DNA of 35,390 nt from Candidatus Kaiserbacteria bacterium (GCA_016217975.1 JACRFH010000065.1:1-35390), one strand, 5' to 3'. Counted from the first letter of the stretch, positions 15,387-22,237 are shown. A program made the numbers and translations. Notes: generated by a model not told the origin, from the sequence alone.

Positions 15387-15413
15387 GACGTTCGCCCGGC
15401 TCGGGGAGCTTAG
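15366..15413 (+). repeat. Two-hairpin palindromic element, copy 2 (smpB 3' end)
   Basis: CTAAA, then a 9-bp hairpin ACGTCTTAC/GTAAGACGT with loop AAT (15371-15391), junction TCGCCCG, a second short hairpin GCTC-GGGG-AGC, then TTAG. It supplies the smpB stop codon. The first hairpin could also help end or stabilise the smpB mRNA, although no U-run follows. Confidence 0.7.
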
Positions 15414-15451
15414 GGATTGAGTACGTTGAAAGAGGAGTAATCAGCTTCAAA

Positions 15452-15571
15452 GTGTGGCTCCAACCAGAAAGGAAGGTGATTCCGTTGTGGGAGGTCCACG
15501 CCCTGATCGCAGTGATCACGGTCGTAGCGCTCGCCAGCTTGCTGGCCGTCGCGCGCCGACTTGATCGGTGA
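15452..15571 (+). CDS. Possible 39-residue single-helix membrane peptide
   Basis: From GTG at 15452 the frame gives a short polar start, a hydrophobic helix (HALIAVITVVALASLLAVA) and a basic end ARRLDR, a typical one-pass membrane topology. A second GTG at 15476 follows AAAGGAAG more closely and would leave a 31-residue peptide. AGAGGAG at 15431 is too far from either start. I see no homology. The hydrophobic run followed by arginines is unlikely by chance, but the start is unsettled. Confidence 0.35.
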   Translation: MWLQPERKVIPLWEVHALIAVITVVALASLLAVARRLDR

Positions 15572-15576
15572 CGGGG

Positions 15577-15605
15577 GGCGGGCTCTGAGGGAATTCGGAC
15601 CCGCC
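15577..15605 (+). terminator. Hairpin after the possible membrane peptide
   Basis: GGCGGG (15577-15582) pairs with CCCGCC (15600-15605) around a 17-nt loop, 5 nt after the stop. No T-run follows, so termination is uncertain. Confidence 0.3.
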
Positions 15606-15776
15606 ACACTTTGGCGCTGATTGATGATCTTTGAAAATTAAATAGCCCAGCCGGTCCCCATGAGATATTAAGGTTCGACAGAGTACACGATTGATTAGAT
15701 TACAGACTCGATAGTTGAAAAAGATTTTGGTATCTCACGAAGGCCGGTTGGAAAAGACCAGCCACTCAGCTAAAGT
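15606..15776. other. Spacer before the GIY-YIG gene with an inverted repeat
   Basis: No gene is supported here. CCGG, 6 nt, TGAGATA (15651-15667) recurs inverted as TATCTCA, 6 nt, CCGG (15731-15747), giving a 97-nt element with unpaired interior. It resembles in design, but not in sequence, the larger inverted-repeat elements at 9857 and 17529. I see no clear -10 box placed for the GIY-YIG start. Confidence 0.4.
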
Positions 15777-16052
15777 ATGTCTGTGAACTACGCAGTATAT
15801 ATTCTCTATAGCGAGAAAGATAAACGTCTCTATGTGGGATGCACATCAAATCTCGACGAACGTCTTGCTCGACATCGAAGAGGAGAAGTCGGGGCGACCA
15901 GATTTCGGAGACCGTTAACGCTCATTCATTCGGAAGAGTTCGTCGACAAAGCGGAAGCGTTCAATCGCGAGCGATTTCTCAAATCTCTTTGGGGAGCTCG
16001 CGAAAAGAAGAAAATACTGCGGGAGTATCTTGGGCTAAAACATTCTGCTTAG
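15777..16052 (+). CDS. GIY-YIG nuclease family protein
   Basis: A 91-residue single-domain protein with the family core: the GIY position reads AVY in YAVYILYS, YVG in KRLYVGCTSNLDERLARH carries the catalytic Arg context, and a later Glu lies in EAFNRERFLKSL. Stand-alone proteins of this size act as structure-specific or homing-like nucleases, or have no known role. Its final codons CTA AAA CAT TCT GCT TAG are the first half of a two-hairpin palindromic element that continues to the first base of the tmRNA. The same element ends smpB, where it is read in the same frame as Leu-Lys. A link between nuclease and repeat is suggestive only. Confidence 0.85.
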   Translation: MSVNYAVYILYSEKDKRLYVGCTSNLDERLARHRRGEVGATRFRRPLTLIHSEEFVDKAEAFNRERFLKSLWGAREKKKILREYLGLKHSA

Positions 16053-16090
16053 CAGAATGTTCGCCCGAACATGCCATAGGCATGTTTTAG
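16035..16090 (+). repeat. Two-hairpin palindromic element, copy 3 (GIY-YIG/tmRNA boundary)
   Basis: CTAAA, hairpin ACATTCTGC/GCAGAATGT with loop TTA (16040-16060), junction TCGCCCGA, hairpin ACATGCC/GGCATGT with loop ATA (16069-16085), then TTTAG. It is the most symmetric copy. It contains the GIY-YIG stop codon and ends one base before the tmRNA acceptor stem. Confidence 0.8.
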
Positions 16091-16481
16091 GGGGGTGACT
16101 GGCTTCGACAGGAAGTTCAGTTTGCCTGTGTGCAAGACGAAGGCGGACGAACCTTCTAAAAATCGTCCAAACCTAAGTGCAAACAAAACTGCACGGGGGG
16201 TTCTCTCTCCTATTCAGGTGGGAAATCTCGGCTTCGCCTTCGCCTAAACGCGCGGTGCGACCGTTCACTCGATGATTCCGATGCGCTGATGTGAACGTCA
16301 TATTATCGGATACGGCTTTTAATTCACTCCGACTAAAAGCTTAAAGAAAGAGAGTCCGACGCACGACTATGTTGCGCATTCTGTAGGTCGTATGTCTAAA
16401 CAAAATTGAATGCCCTACGTCTTGTAGATTCGCTTGCAGATCATTTTCTGGACTCGGGATCATTCCCCGACACCTCCACCC
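16091..16481 (+). ncRNA. ssrA: Transfer-messenger RNA (tmRNA)
   Basis: The 5' end GGGGGTGACTGGCTTCGAC is canonical and pairs with CACCTCC at 16471-16477. The T arm TCGGG/CCCGA is complete with loop ATCATTC, where A54 and T58 are exchanged relative to the usual T and A. The 3' end reads A then CCC, so CCA is added later. The tag frame begins at GCA 16179 and ends at TAA 16245: ANKTARGVLSPIQVGNLGFAFA, with a hydrophobic end as expected for protease recognition. Pseudoknot-rich sequence follows. It works with SmpB, encoded just upstream, and a terminator follows. Confidence 0.95.
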
Positions 16482-16490
16482 ATTAGCAAA

Positions 16491-16513
16491 AGACTCCCTT
16501 TCGGGAGTTTTTT
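16491..16513 (+). terminator. tmRNA terminator
   Basis: ACTCCC and GGGAGT form a 6-bp stem with loop TTTC, followed by a run of T. It lies 10 nt after the tmRNA 3' end. Confidence 0.85.
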
Positions 16514-16529
16514 GCTATTTGTGACTACT

Positions 16530-16679
16530 CTACTTACGACCGCTATTTCTTCCAAAGCGTACTGAGCCACGACGCGTGCCTTTTGCCGCGAGCATCGCGT
16601 ACTTCGCTTTCAAGCGCTTGCCCGTCTTCCTCGAGCGCGACTTCTTGTTCTTGATATCCTGATTTGCTCGTTTTGCCAT
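16530..16679 (-). CDS. Small highly basic protein
   Basis: A 49-residue frame that I do not recognise: MAKRANQDIKNKKSRSRKTG, then KRLKAKYAMLAAKGTRRGSV and RFGRNSGRK. About 40% of residues are Lys or Arg, as in small ribosomal or nucleoid proteins. TATAGT stands 6 nt before the ATG on the minus strand, which matches the promoter spacing of confirmed genes in this window and supports it as real. It is convergent with tmRNA, with its stop 17 nt after the terminator run. Another small basic gene lies close upstream (17025-17237). Confidence 0.6.
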   Translation of the reverse strand: MAKRANQDIKNKKSRSRKTGKRLKAKYAMLAAKGTRRGSVRFGRNSGRK

Positions 16680-16711
16680 TCGGAGACTATACCGTACTTC
16701 GTGAAATTCTC

Positions 16712-16975
16712 CTACCGATGCAGCCGATTCCAGATGTAGGCGAATGCATAGCCGATTACGTAGCCAATTATCGCAGTGATGATGATAAGAACTGCCGCAG
16801 CCGCGAGATCGAACGGACCGATGACAATCGGCATATGGATCATGTGCGCATAGAGGACGAAATCATAGATAGATTGGCCCCAGCCGAGCACGACGATAAG
16901 CGACCATACGATATGAAATCCGCCGAGAAAGATCGCAGTCGTGAGCGCGGTCTTTTGGACATTGAGTTGATTCAT
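16712..16975 (-). CDS. Two-helix membrane protein (DUF5676-like)
   Basis: 87 residues with two hydrophobic helices (about 11-32 and 55-82), joined by a loop rich in His and Asp (YAHMIHMPIVIGPFDL), and the end AYIWNRLHR. The WSLIVVLGWGQ and FDLAAAAVLIIITAIIGYVIGY pattern resembles small membrane proteins I know as DUF5676, which have no assigned role. Its stop codon lies 21 nt ahead of the promoter of the 49-residue basic gene, same strand. Confidence 0.6.
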   Translation of the reverse strand: MNQLNVQKTALTTAIFLGGFHIVWSLIVVLGWGQSIYDFVLYAHMIHMPIVIGPFDLAAAAVLIIITAIIGYVIGYAFAYIWNRLHR

Positions 16976-17024
16976 ACTGATTGTGAATTCGTAATGACGA
17001 ACGAAACCCGATGCAGTTCGTGTA

Positions 17025-17237
17025 TCAACGGCGCTTGCTCTTTAGCTGATAATCCCGGCGCTCTTGCTCGCTGTATCCCTGTCGCTTCAACACGCGCGGT
17101 ATCTCTACACGAATTTTTTTCGGCTTTTTCACCAACTCCTTCGCTTTTCTCGCTTTCTCCTTAAGCCGCGGCGGGCGCGTAAGGTGCATCAATTCGCGGA
17201 GCTCTTTCTTCGTGCGCTTATTGGTAATTCTTTTCAT
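17025..17237 (-). CDS. Small basic protein of unknown function
   Basis: 70 residues, very rich in Lys and Arg (KRITNKRTKKELRELMHLTR; KEKARKAKELVKKPKKIRVEIPR; QERRDYQLKSKRR), predicted helical in the first half. No family is recognised. It starts 8 nt after the stop of the 93-residue gene on the same strand, so it is probably in that transcript. A ribosome- or RNA-binding role would fit the composition, without further support. Confidence 0.55.
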   Translation of the reverse strand: MKRITNKRTKKELRELMHLTRPPRLKEKARKAKELVKKPKKIRVEIPRVLKRQGYSEQERRDYQLKSKRR

Positions 17238-17245
17238 ATATGAAA

Positions 17246-17527
17246 TTATTTATCGCCACCTTTTGTCTCGTCTGGCTTGATCGGACTCAACATCGGCTCG
17301 TTGGAAAGTCGGCCGTCAATGACAATGTTGTTGTTCTTCTCTATCTCTTCAATCTGGAGACCCATCGCTCGAGAGATCTGCTTCGCGAGTGGAAGTGGCA
17401 AGATGTATGTGGAGAGCATGTCGCCGGATTGGAGCGTGAGATTCATGAGCCCATTGATGATGCGCAGATGCGACTTATCAACGAATATCTTCTCCGGCCC
17501 TGCATCAAAATCAAATGGAGGTTCCAT
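17246..17527 (-). CDS. Hypothetical protein, possibly DUF3467-like
   Basis: 93 residues. The order of a strand-like opening (PEKIFVDKSHLRIINGLMNLTLQSGDML), then LPLPLAKQISRAMGLQIEEIEKN, recalls DUF3467 proteins, where an early beta-rich part precedes an amphipathic helix; this is a weak resemblance. The C-terminus is polar and probably disordered. The ATG abuts the inverted-repeat element at 17529-17662, with TACTGA 6 nt before it as a possible -10. The small basic gene follows after 8 nt. Confidence 0.55.
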   Translation of the reverse strand: MEPPFDFDAGPEKIFVDKSHLRIINGLMNLTLQSGDMLSTYILPLPLAKQISRAMGLQIEEIEKNNNIVIDGRLSNEPMLSPIKPDETKGGDK

Positions 17528-17528
17528 A

Positions 17529-17662
17529 CCCGGTCAGTACAATTTGGCATAGTTTCTGCCGTTGTTCAACTCGACCAAAGCCCGAGCTTGTTCGGGAGAA
17601 TGAACTTCCCGCTCTTGTCTCGGACTTCTGAAACCAAGGCGATGCCAAATTGTCCTACCGGG
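17529..17662. repeat. 134-nt inverted-repeat intergenic element, copy 2
   Basis: The arms are CCCGGT-CAGT-ACAATTTGGCAT (17529-17550) and its near complement at 17642-17662. Like copy 1, it starts just after the stop of one minus-strand gene and ends at the ATG of the next. The interior shares almost nothing with copy 1 and contains a smaller hairpin CCCGA/TCGGG near 17582-17597. Confidence 0.75.
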
Positions 17663-17665
17663 CAT
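17534..17665 (-). CDS. Possible 43-residue peptide encoded by the inverted-repeat element
   Basis: An open frame spans the whole element, starting at ATG 17665 with MPGRTIWHRLGFRSPRQE and ending YAKLY. In copy 1 the corresponding ATG (9991) reads MPGRTI and stops after 11 codons, so the reading frame is not kept. I regard coding as doubtful. The shared start reflects the conserved arm. Confidence 0.15.
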   Translation of the reverse strand: MPGRTIWHRLGFRSPRQEREVHSPEQARALVELNNGRNYAKLY

Positions 17666-17666
17666 A

Positions 17667-18332
17667 TCATTTCACTCGTGAGAACGATATCTCCGGCATG
17701 CCAGCGGCATAGGCTTCTACCTGGTACTGCTGGAAAATAAATGTAACGCTATTTTTGCTTATGAGGAACGTCTGGTAATTCTCCAGAGTCGGCGTCGCGC
17801 CTTCGGGAAATTGCACTATGTCGAAGTCTTTTGTGAGCTGCTTCGTCGCCGCATCTGCGACTTCAGGCAGTGTCTTTCCAATGAGCGCGAGTGCTTCGTC
17901 AAGGGAAATCGGCACACCGCTCGAAGCATCAAAATTGAGACCGATCGCGATCGCATTCCCATGTGCGCCACCGGTATCTTGATAGAGAATCAATCTCGCA
18001 CTTACGATATCGGGCCCAATGTATGCTGAATCATATGAGCCGTCGAATTCATATTTGGGAAATCCAGGCTCGTTATACGGCGGAACCATCTTGAAATCTG
18101 TCACAGCTCTATCAACGATTGCTTTGATCTGGATATCCGCCGCAGGAATCCCAAATTGCGGATACGCGACATTGATGACATAGCCACTCGTCTCTTCCTG
18201 GACGGTCGATGTGGCAAGTGTGGCCTGTGCCGGCGCAAGAGATGGCCCAGGCATGCGGAAAACGAACACCGCGCCGAGCACGAGAGCAAGAATAGCGGCT
18301 ACGGTGATAAGGAAGGCAATGAAGCGAGGCAT
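17667..18332 (-). CDS. DUF3298/DUF4163 domain protein, membrane-anchored
   Basis: 221 residues: an N-terminal anchor helix (about 3-24), a Ser/Thr/Ala linker, then an exported domain in the DUF4163 plus DUF3298 style. Signs are YVINVAYPQFG, the central GGAHGNAIAIGLNFDASSGVPISLDEAL (about 130-157) and the final FIFQQYQVEAYAAGMPEISFSRVK. Such domains occur in RsiV-type lysozyme-binding anti-sigma factors and in peptidoglycan deacetylases. Here the domain stands alone, so a ligand-binding envelope role is inferred. It is divergent from the six-helix membrane gene. The inverted-repeat element follows its stop directly. Confidence 0.8.
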   Translation of the reverse strand: MPRFIAFLITVAAILALVLGAVFVFRMPGPSLAPAQATLATSTVQEETSGYVINVAYPQFGIPAADIQIKAIVDRAVTDFKMVPPYNEPGFPKYEFDGSYDSAYIGPDIVSARLILYQDTGGAHGNAIAIGLNFDASSGVPISLDEALALIGKTLPEVADAATKQLTKDFDIVQFPEGATPTLENYQTFLISKNSVTFIFQQYQVEAYAAGMPEISFSRVK

Positions 18333-18342
18333 ATACTACAGT

Positions 18343-18371
18343 TTAACAGAAACGGCAAAGATGGGTAGAAT
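18343..18371 (+). promoter_or_regulatory. Promoter of the six-helix membrane protein gene
   Basis: TTAACA, 17 nt, TAGAAT, then 6 nt to ATG. This is one of the clearest leaderless arrangements in the window, and it has a good -35. Confidence 0.65.
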
Positions 18372-18377
18372 GGCCGA

Positions 18378-19013
18378 ATGATGAAGCTCGACGAGATCGC
18401 GATCAATATTGAGCTGGTGCTCGTGAGCCTCATCGAAGGCGTGGCACTTGTGACGCTTGCGGAGCACGCAGCGGAAATCTTGCATGGACCTGATGCGCTT
18501 GTCTCGATTCCATATATCCTCGCAGGCCTCGCAATAATCCTTGCCTTCTGGTCGCAATCAATCTTGCATGCAGTCTCATTCATCCGCTGGCCCGTGCGCG
18601 TCGAGCACATGTTCCTCTACTTTGTTGCAGGATTTATACAGGTGATCGCGTATACAAATATCGATGCCGCAACAGCATGGTTTTTCTGGTGGAGCATTTT
18701 TACACTCGTCGCACTTTTGATGTATGCACTTGATCTCCGCATCATCCGCGAGTCGCGTGCTCGATTCCCCGCCGTTTTTCTCGCAGAAGTGGAGCGACGA
18801 CATATTTATGAGATGAAATATCTCGTGCCAATCGCGCTTGTATTCAACGCGGGTGCGTTAGCATTCGCATTCTTTTTCCCAGAAACATTTTCCACGGGCA
18901 TCGGCTTTTTCGTCCTCGGCTCGCTCCAACTCCTCATCTCCCTCCTCGCAATCTACGACTGCACAAAGAATTTCCGCGATCGTAGCGCGATGATCGCAAA
19001 ATTGAACACCTAA
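18378..19013 (+). CDS. Polytopic membrane protein of unknown function
   Basis: 211 residues with about six hydrophobic helices: roughly 10-27, 42-60, 73-92, 98-118, 148-167 and 173-194. No family motif is recognised. A charged loop RIIRESRARFPAVFLAEVERRHIYEMKY separates the fourth and fifth helices. The start is taken at 18378, 6 nt after a TAGAAT box with a TTAACA -35; the next codon is also ATG and could be used. A perfect terminator begins at the stop codon, so this is a single-gene transcript. Confidence 0.75.
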   Translation: MMKLDEIAINIELVLVSLIEGVALVTLAEHAAEILHGPDALVSIPYILAGLAIILAFWSQSILHAVSFIRWPVRVEHMFLYFVAGFIQVIAYTNIDAATAWFFWWSIFTLVALLMYALDLRIIRESRARFPAVFLAEVERRHIYEMKYLVPIALVFNAGALAFAFFFPETFSTGIGFFVLGSLQLLISLLAIYDCTKNFRDRSAMIAKLNT

Positions 19014-19041
19014 AATGGCAAGGTTCGACCTTGCCATTTTT
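19014..19041 (+). terminator. Terminator after the membrane protein gene
   Basis: AATGGCAAGGT and ACCTTGCCATT form an 11-bp stem with loop TCG, followed by T residues. Nearly the same hairpin occurs at 22238-22266. The A-run on the left allows it to act on the opposite strand too, for the gene at 19064. Confidence 0.9.
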
Positions 19042-19063
19042 GTTCCAAGTTTCGCAAAACTAA

Positions 19064-19432
19064 TTAGTTCAGCCAACTCCAAACTCTCGTCGCGAGTGGC
19101 AAGACGAGAAGTACGATTAGCATGTACGTACTGCTCTTGCCTGGGAAACGAAATCCGATCCATCTATAGACATAGTGATCGATGCAGGGCTCAGTGTACG
19201 TCGCCCTTCCTTCACGAGAGCGGCGTTTATTTTCCCAAGTGGTAAAAAGACATCCCCCAAAAAGCGGCCACGATCCCACCACTATGATCGCAAATATGAG
19301 TGTGCCGAGGCCGAGGTACGTTATAGAGATGCTTTCTGGATGTTGCAGCACATAATATGACAATTCAAATGAGACCGCGACGAACGTTGCAAAAATTACT
19401 ACATGCAATACCAGCATCTGCTTTGAGTTCAT
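19064..19432 (-). CDS. Small membrane protein coupled to the methyltransferase
   Basis: 122 residues with hydrophobic helices at about 5-25, 38-58 and 102-119, and a middle loop with SWPLFGGCLFTTWENKRRSREG and CIDHYVYRW. The GCLFTTWE context recalls DUF2784-type membrane proteins, but this is weak. Its ATG overlaps the stop of the upstream methyltransferase gene by 4 nt (ATGA), so translation is probably coupled and the two products may act together at the membrane. Confidence 0.7.
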   Translation of the reverse strand: MNSKQMLVLHVVIFATFVAVSFELSYYVLQHPESISITYLGLGTLIFAIIVVGSWPLFGGCLFTTWENKRRSREGRATYTEPCIDHYVYRWIGFRFPGKSSTYMLIVLLVLPLATRVWSWLN

Positions 19433-20757
19433 GTCCTATGTTGTATGACCCCAGGGATTTGAGTTGTCGATAATGTTGACGCAAACGGAACTTCGTACTC
19501 TTTCATATCCGACAGATCACAAGGTTTTTCATACAGAAAATTGCGCGTGCGTGGATAAGAATCATGCACACCTTTCACAAAAGTGATTTGGAATGCTTTG
19601 TGGTTGGTAACGCCCGATGCATAAAAAGATTCGCTTGCACCAACGTAGTAGATGTTCCACGTCCTGCGGAATTTCTCGTCAAATATCGTGGGATCAATTG
19701 CTTTGATCCGTTCCCAATTTTTGTTGAGATTACCGAGCATCGCGCGCATGGTATCTGCATAGAAGAAACTTGAATTCTCGATATCAACTGCGTGCAGGTC
19801 GTTGTCTTCCATTGCTCCCAAGACACGCGCAAGGCTCAACAAATAGCATCCGCGCCAAATATATTTTCCAACAAAATATTCCATCATCCGGTGGTTCATA
19901 TGGCCGGTAAATGTAATTACGCCAATTCCGCCGGGCTTGAGTGCGGAAGCAATATTCTCAAGCCATTCCCGATAGCAATTCATTCCGGCGTGTTCATAGA
20001 CGCCGAGCGAGACATATTTGTCGTATTGTTCTTTTTCCTCTCCAAGCACTCGCGCATCGCGTACAACATTTTTTATTTTTTTGCCGAGCCCCATCTTTTG
20101 AATGCGCTCTTCGAAAACTCTATTCTGCTCCGGAATGAGACCATAGTTCACGACGTTTGCCCCGTATCTCTTCGCCATGAGAAGCGCCATTGTGCCCCAT
20201 GCAGTACCGATTTCAACGACCTTATTGCCTGGCCTCAAGCATAACTTCTTACATATGTAATCGTATTTTTTGAATTGCGCTTCATTTTGGGTCTCCGCAC
20301 CAGTTTCATAATAGCCTTCCGTGTATCCGTATAGTTCTCCGTTCATCAAATGGAAAAATTCGGCGGGAAGATTGTAGTGGCGATAGAGATTATCGAGCTC
20401 GACTTTAAAGTCTTTATTATCGAGACGATATTCCTGAATGCGCTGTAAAGCCCATGCCAACGGATTGCTTCGCTTATATTCTTTCGGAATCGCATAGTTC
20501 ATTCGGACTAATTTTTCAAGGGCATCAGGGCCCTCAACATCTATCGTGCCATTTCTGTAGCTCTCGCAGAAACCAATGTAGTTGAAAATGAGTGTCCGCC
20601 ACTCGGCGCCACGAGTCTTGAATATCATCGTAATCTCGGGTTCTCCAGAGACAGGCCGGAACGAAGAGCCGTCCGCGAATATAACTTTCATCGGGTACGG
20701 CTTGCTGCTTTTGGGAAGCGTATACGAGAGCACCTTGCGGATGATAAACCGCTTCAT
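19429..20757 (-). CDS. Cyclopropane-fatty-acid-synthase-like SAM methyltransferase
   Basis: 442 residues. The N-terminal half (about 1-165) matches the lipid-binding region of CFA synthases, including CESYRNGTIDVEG and DNLYRHYNLPAEFFHLM. The SAM site is VVEIGTAWGTMALLMAKRYGA (about 192-212), and YVSLGVYEHAGMNCYREW (about 255-272) contains the family VGVxEH-like motif in altered form. These enzymes methylate double bonds of phospholipid acyl chains, giving cyclopropane, methyl or methylene groups. GATAAT lies 6 nt before the ATG. A DHCR24-like FAD protein is divergent from it and a small membrane protein overlaps its end. Confidence 0.85.
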   Translation of the reverse strand: MKRFIIRKVLSYTLPKSSKPYPMKVIFADGSSFRPVSGEPEITMIFKTRGAEWRTLIFNYIGFCESYRNGTIDVEGPDALEKLVRMNYAIPKEYKRSNPLAWALQRIQEYRLDNKDFKVELDNLYRHYNLPAEFFHLMNGELYGYTEGYYETGAETQNEAQFKKYDYICKKLCLRPGNKVVEIGTAWGTMALLMAKRYGANVVNYGLIPEQNRVFEERIQKMGLGKKIKNVVRDARVLGEEKEQYDKYVSLGVYEHAGMNCYREWLENIASALKPGGIGVITFTGHMNHRMMEYFVGKYIWRGCYLLSLARVLGAMEDNDLHAVDIENSSFFYADTMRAMLGNLNKNWERIKAIDPTIFDEKFRRTWNIYYVGASESFYASGVTNHKAFQITFVKGVHDSYPRTRNFLYEKPCDLSDMKEYEVPFASTLSTTQIPGVIQHRT

Positions 20758-20819
20758 CGCCGGATTATCTCATAAGATTTCCACTCGTCATGCCATCTCC
20801 TCGTGTTAAAGTTTCCCAC

Positions 20820-22148
20820 ATGTCGCGATATCAAAAGAAAAAAGAGCGTCTTGAGAGGCAGATGCGAGACGCGCCAAGCAGTGTGCACCTCGACAAATCT
20901 ACCAGCAATCTCTTTCGTATCCGCACAAATGCAGGTCAATGTTTGGATGTGCATGATTTTAATGAAGTCATATCCATAGACCCCAATAAAAAATGGGTCG
21001 AGGTCGAGGGAATGACAACTTACGAGAAATTAGTTGATGCCACGTTGCCATATGGACTCATGCCATCAGTCGTACCAGAGCTGAAGTCGATTACGGTAGG
21101 AGGCGCCGTCTCGGGCACAGGACTTGAGTCCTCATCGTTTCGTTTCGGCTTTGTACATGAAACTGTACTTGAAATGGACATATTGTTGCCCAAAGGGAAT
21201 GTTATTACTTGCACACCCGAAAACGAGTATCGAGATCTTTTCTTCGGCATCCCCAACTCATATGGCACGCTTGGGTATATTTTGCGGCTCAAAATAAAAA
21301 CGACGCCAATAAAGCCCTATGTGCATCTGGTGCACCGTCGCTTTAGCACGACTTCAGTGTATTTCGAGGCAATGAAAAAAGAAAGCGAAAAGAAAGCGGT
21401 TGATTTTATCGAGGGCATAGTTTTCTCTCCTGATACCAATGTTCTGACGCTCTCCACATTCTGTGATGAAGTACCCTATACGAGCGACTATACGTATATG
21501 AATATTTATTATCGTTCTGTTCTTGCACGCAACGAGGACTACTTAACAGTGCGCGACTATATCTGGCGCTTTGACACCGACTGGTTCTGGCGTTCTGACC
21601 TCTTTTATGCGCAGAATCCTCTCGTCCGACTTTTGTTGGGCCGAAAACGCTTGAATTCGGTATTCTTTACCAAAATCTTCCGATGGAATAGCCGGCTCAA
21701 GATCACCGAGCGCATCAATCAGTTCTTTGGTGTGCACAAAGAACAGATCGTCCAGGATGTAGAAGTGCCTATCCAACACGCGCCCGCTTTTCTTACATTT
21801 TTGCATGGCGAAATCAATATATTGCCAATCATGATAGGACCCGTGATTGGAAGCCCGGTGGGAATTGCACGCTTCCCGCTCTTCCCGCTTGATCCAAAAA
21901 CGTTGTACATAAATATTGGGTTCTACGGTATCCGCCGAACCGACTATCCAGAATGGCATTTAAACAAACTCGTCGAGAAGAAAGTACTCGAGTTGCATGG
22001 TGTCAAAATGCTGTATTCCAATTCATTCTATGACCAAGAAACATTTTGGAGACTGTATGGCGAAGATACGTACAAGATTCTTAAGCAAAAATACGACCCG
22101 ACGGGAAAATTAGTCGATCTCTATGCGAAGTGTGTAAAACGACTGTAG
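20820..22148 (+). CDS. FAD-dependent oxidoreductase, DHCR24/TmsA-like
   Basis: From MSRYQKKKER the protein has 442 residues. An FAD_binding_4 domain covers about residues 25-165, with VVPELKSITVGGAVSGTGLE followed by SSSFRFGFVHETVLEMDILLP and PNSYGTLGYIL. The rest follows the plan of the sterol C24 reductase family (FVEG-like VDFIEGIVFS, EQIVQDVEVPIQH). The same family includes the reductase that saturates 10-methylene acyl chains in actinobacteria. Together with the divergent methyltransferase this suggests lipid remodelling. I chose 20820 because TGTTAAAGT, an extended -10, lies 7 nt before it; the ATG at 20790 has no such site. Confidence 0.8.
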   Translation: MSRYQKKKERLERQMRDAPSSVHLDKSTSNLFRIRTNAGQCLDVHDFNEVISIDPNKKWVEVEGMTTYEKLVDATLPYGLMPSVVPELKSITVGGAVSGTGLESSSFRFGFVHETVLEMDILLPKGNVITCTPENEYRDLFFGIPNSYGTLGYILRLKIKTTPIKPYVHLVHRRFSTTSVYFEAMKKESEKKAVDFIEGIVFSPDTNVLTLSTFCDEVPYTSDYTYMNIYYRSVLARNEDYLTVRDYIWRFDTDWFWRSDLFYAQNPLVRLLLGRKRLNSVFFTKIFRWNSRLKITERINQFFGVHKEQIVQDVEVPIQHAPAFLTFLHGEINILPIMIGPVIGSPVGIARFPLFPLDPKTLYINIGFYGIRRTDYPEWHLNKLVEKKVLELHGVKMLYSNSFYDQETFWRLYGEDTYKILKQKYDPTGKLVDLYAKCVKRL

Positions 22149-22237
22149 AGATATTCAGACATCGTTGATCCGAATATTACTGCTCAAAACAACCACATGA
22201 CTCTCCTTCCGAGGCCGCGAATGGAGCGCTATATCTC

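Noticed and set aside
15376-15609. A 77-codon minus-strand frame downstream of smpB
   Set aside because: It starts in a hairpin, crosses the palindromic element, and its residues look random; the plus-strand membrane peptide is more plausible.
16035-16090. Treating the two-hairpin element as the terminator of the GIY-YIG gene
   Set aside because: No U-run follows, the stop codon is inside it, and the same layout occurs mid-gene in recG. It may still influence RNA stability.
20790-20819. The upstream ATG of the FAD oxidoreductase
   Set aside because: It lies before the TGTTAAAGT box that fits the leaderless pattern, and the first 10 residues add nothing recognisable.
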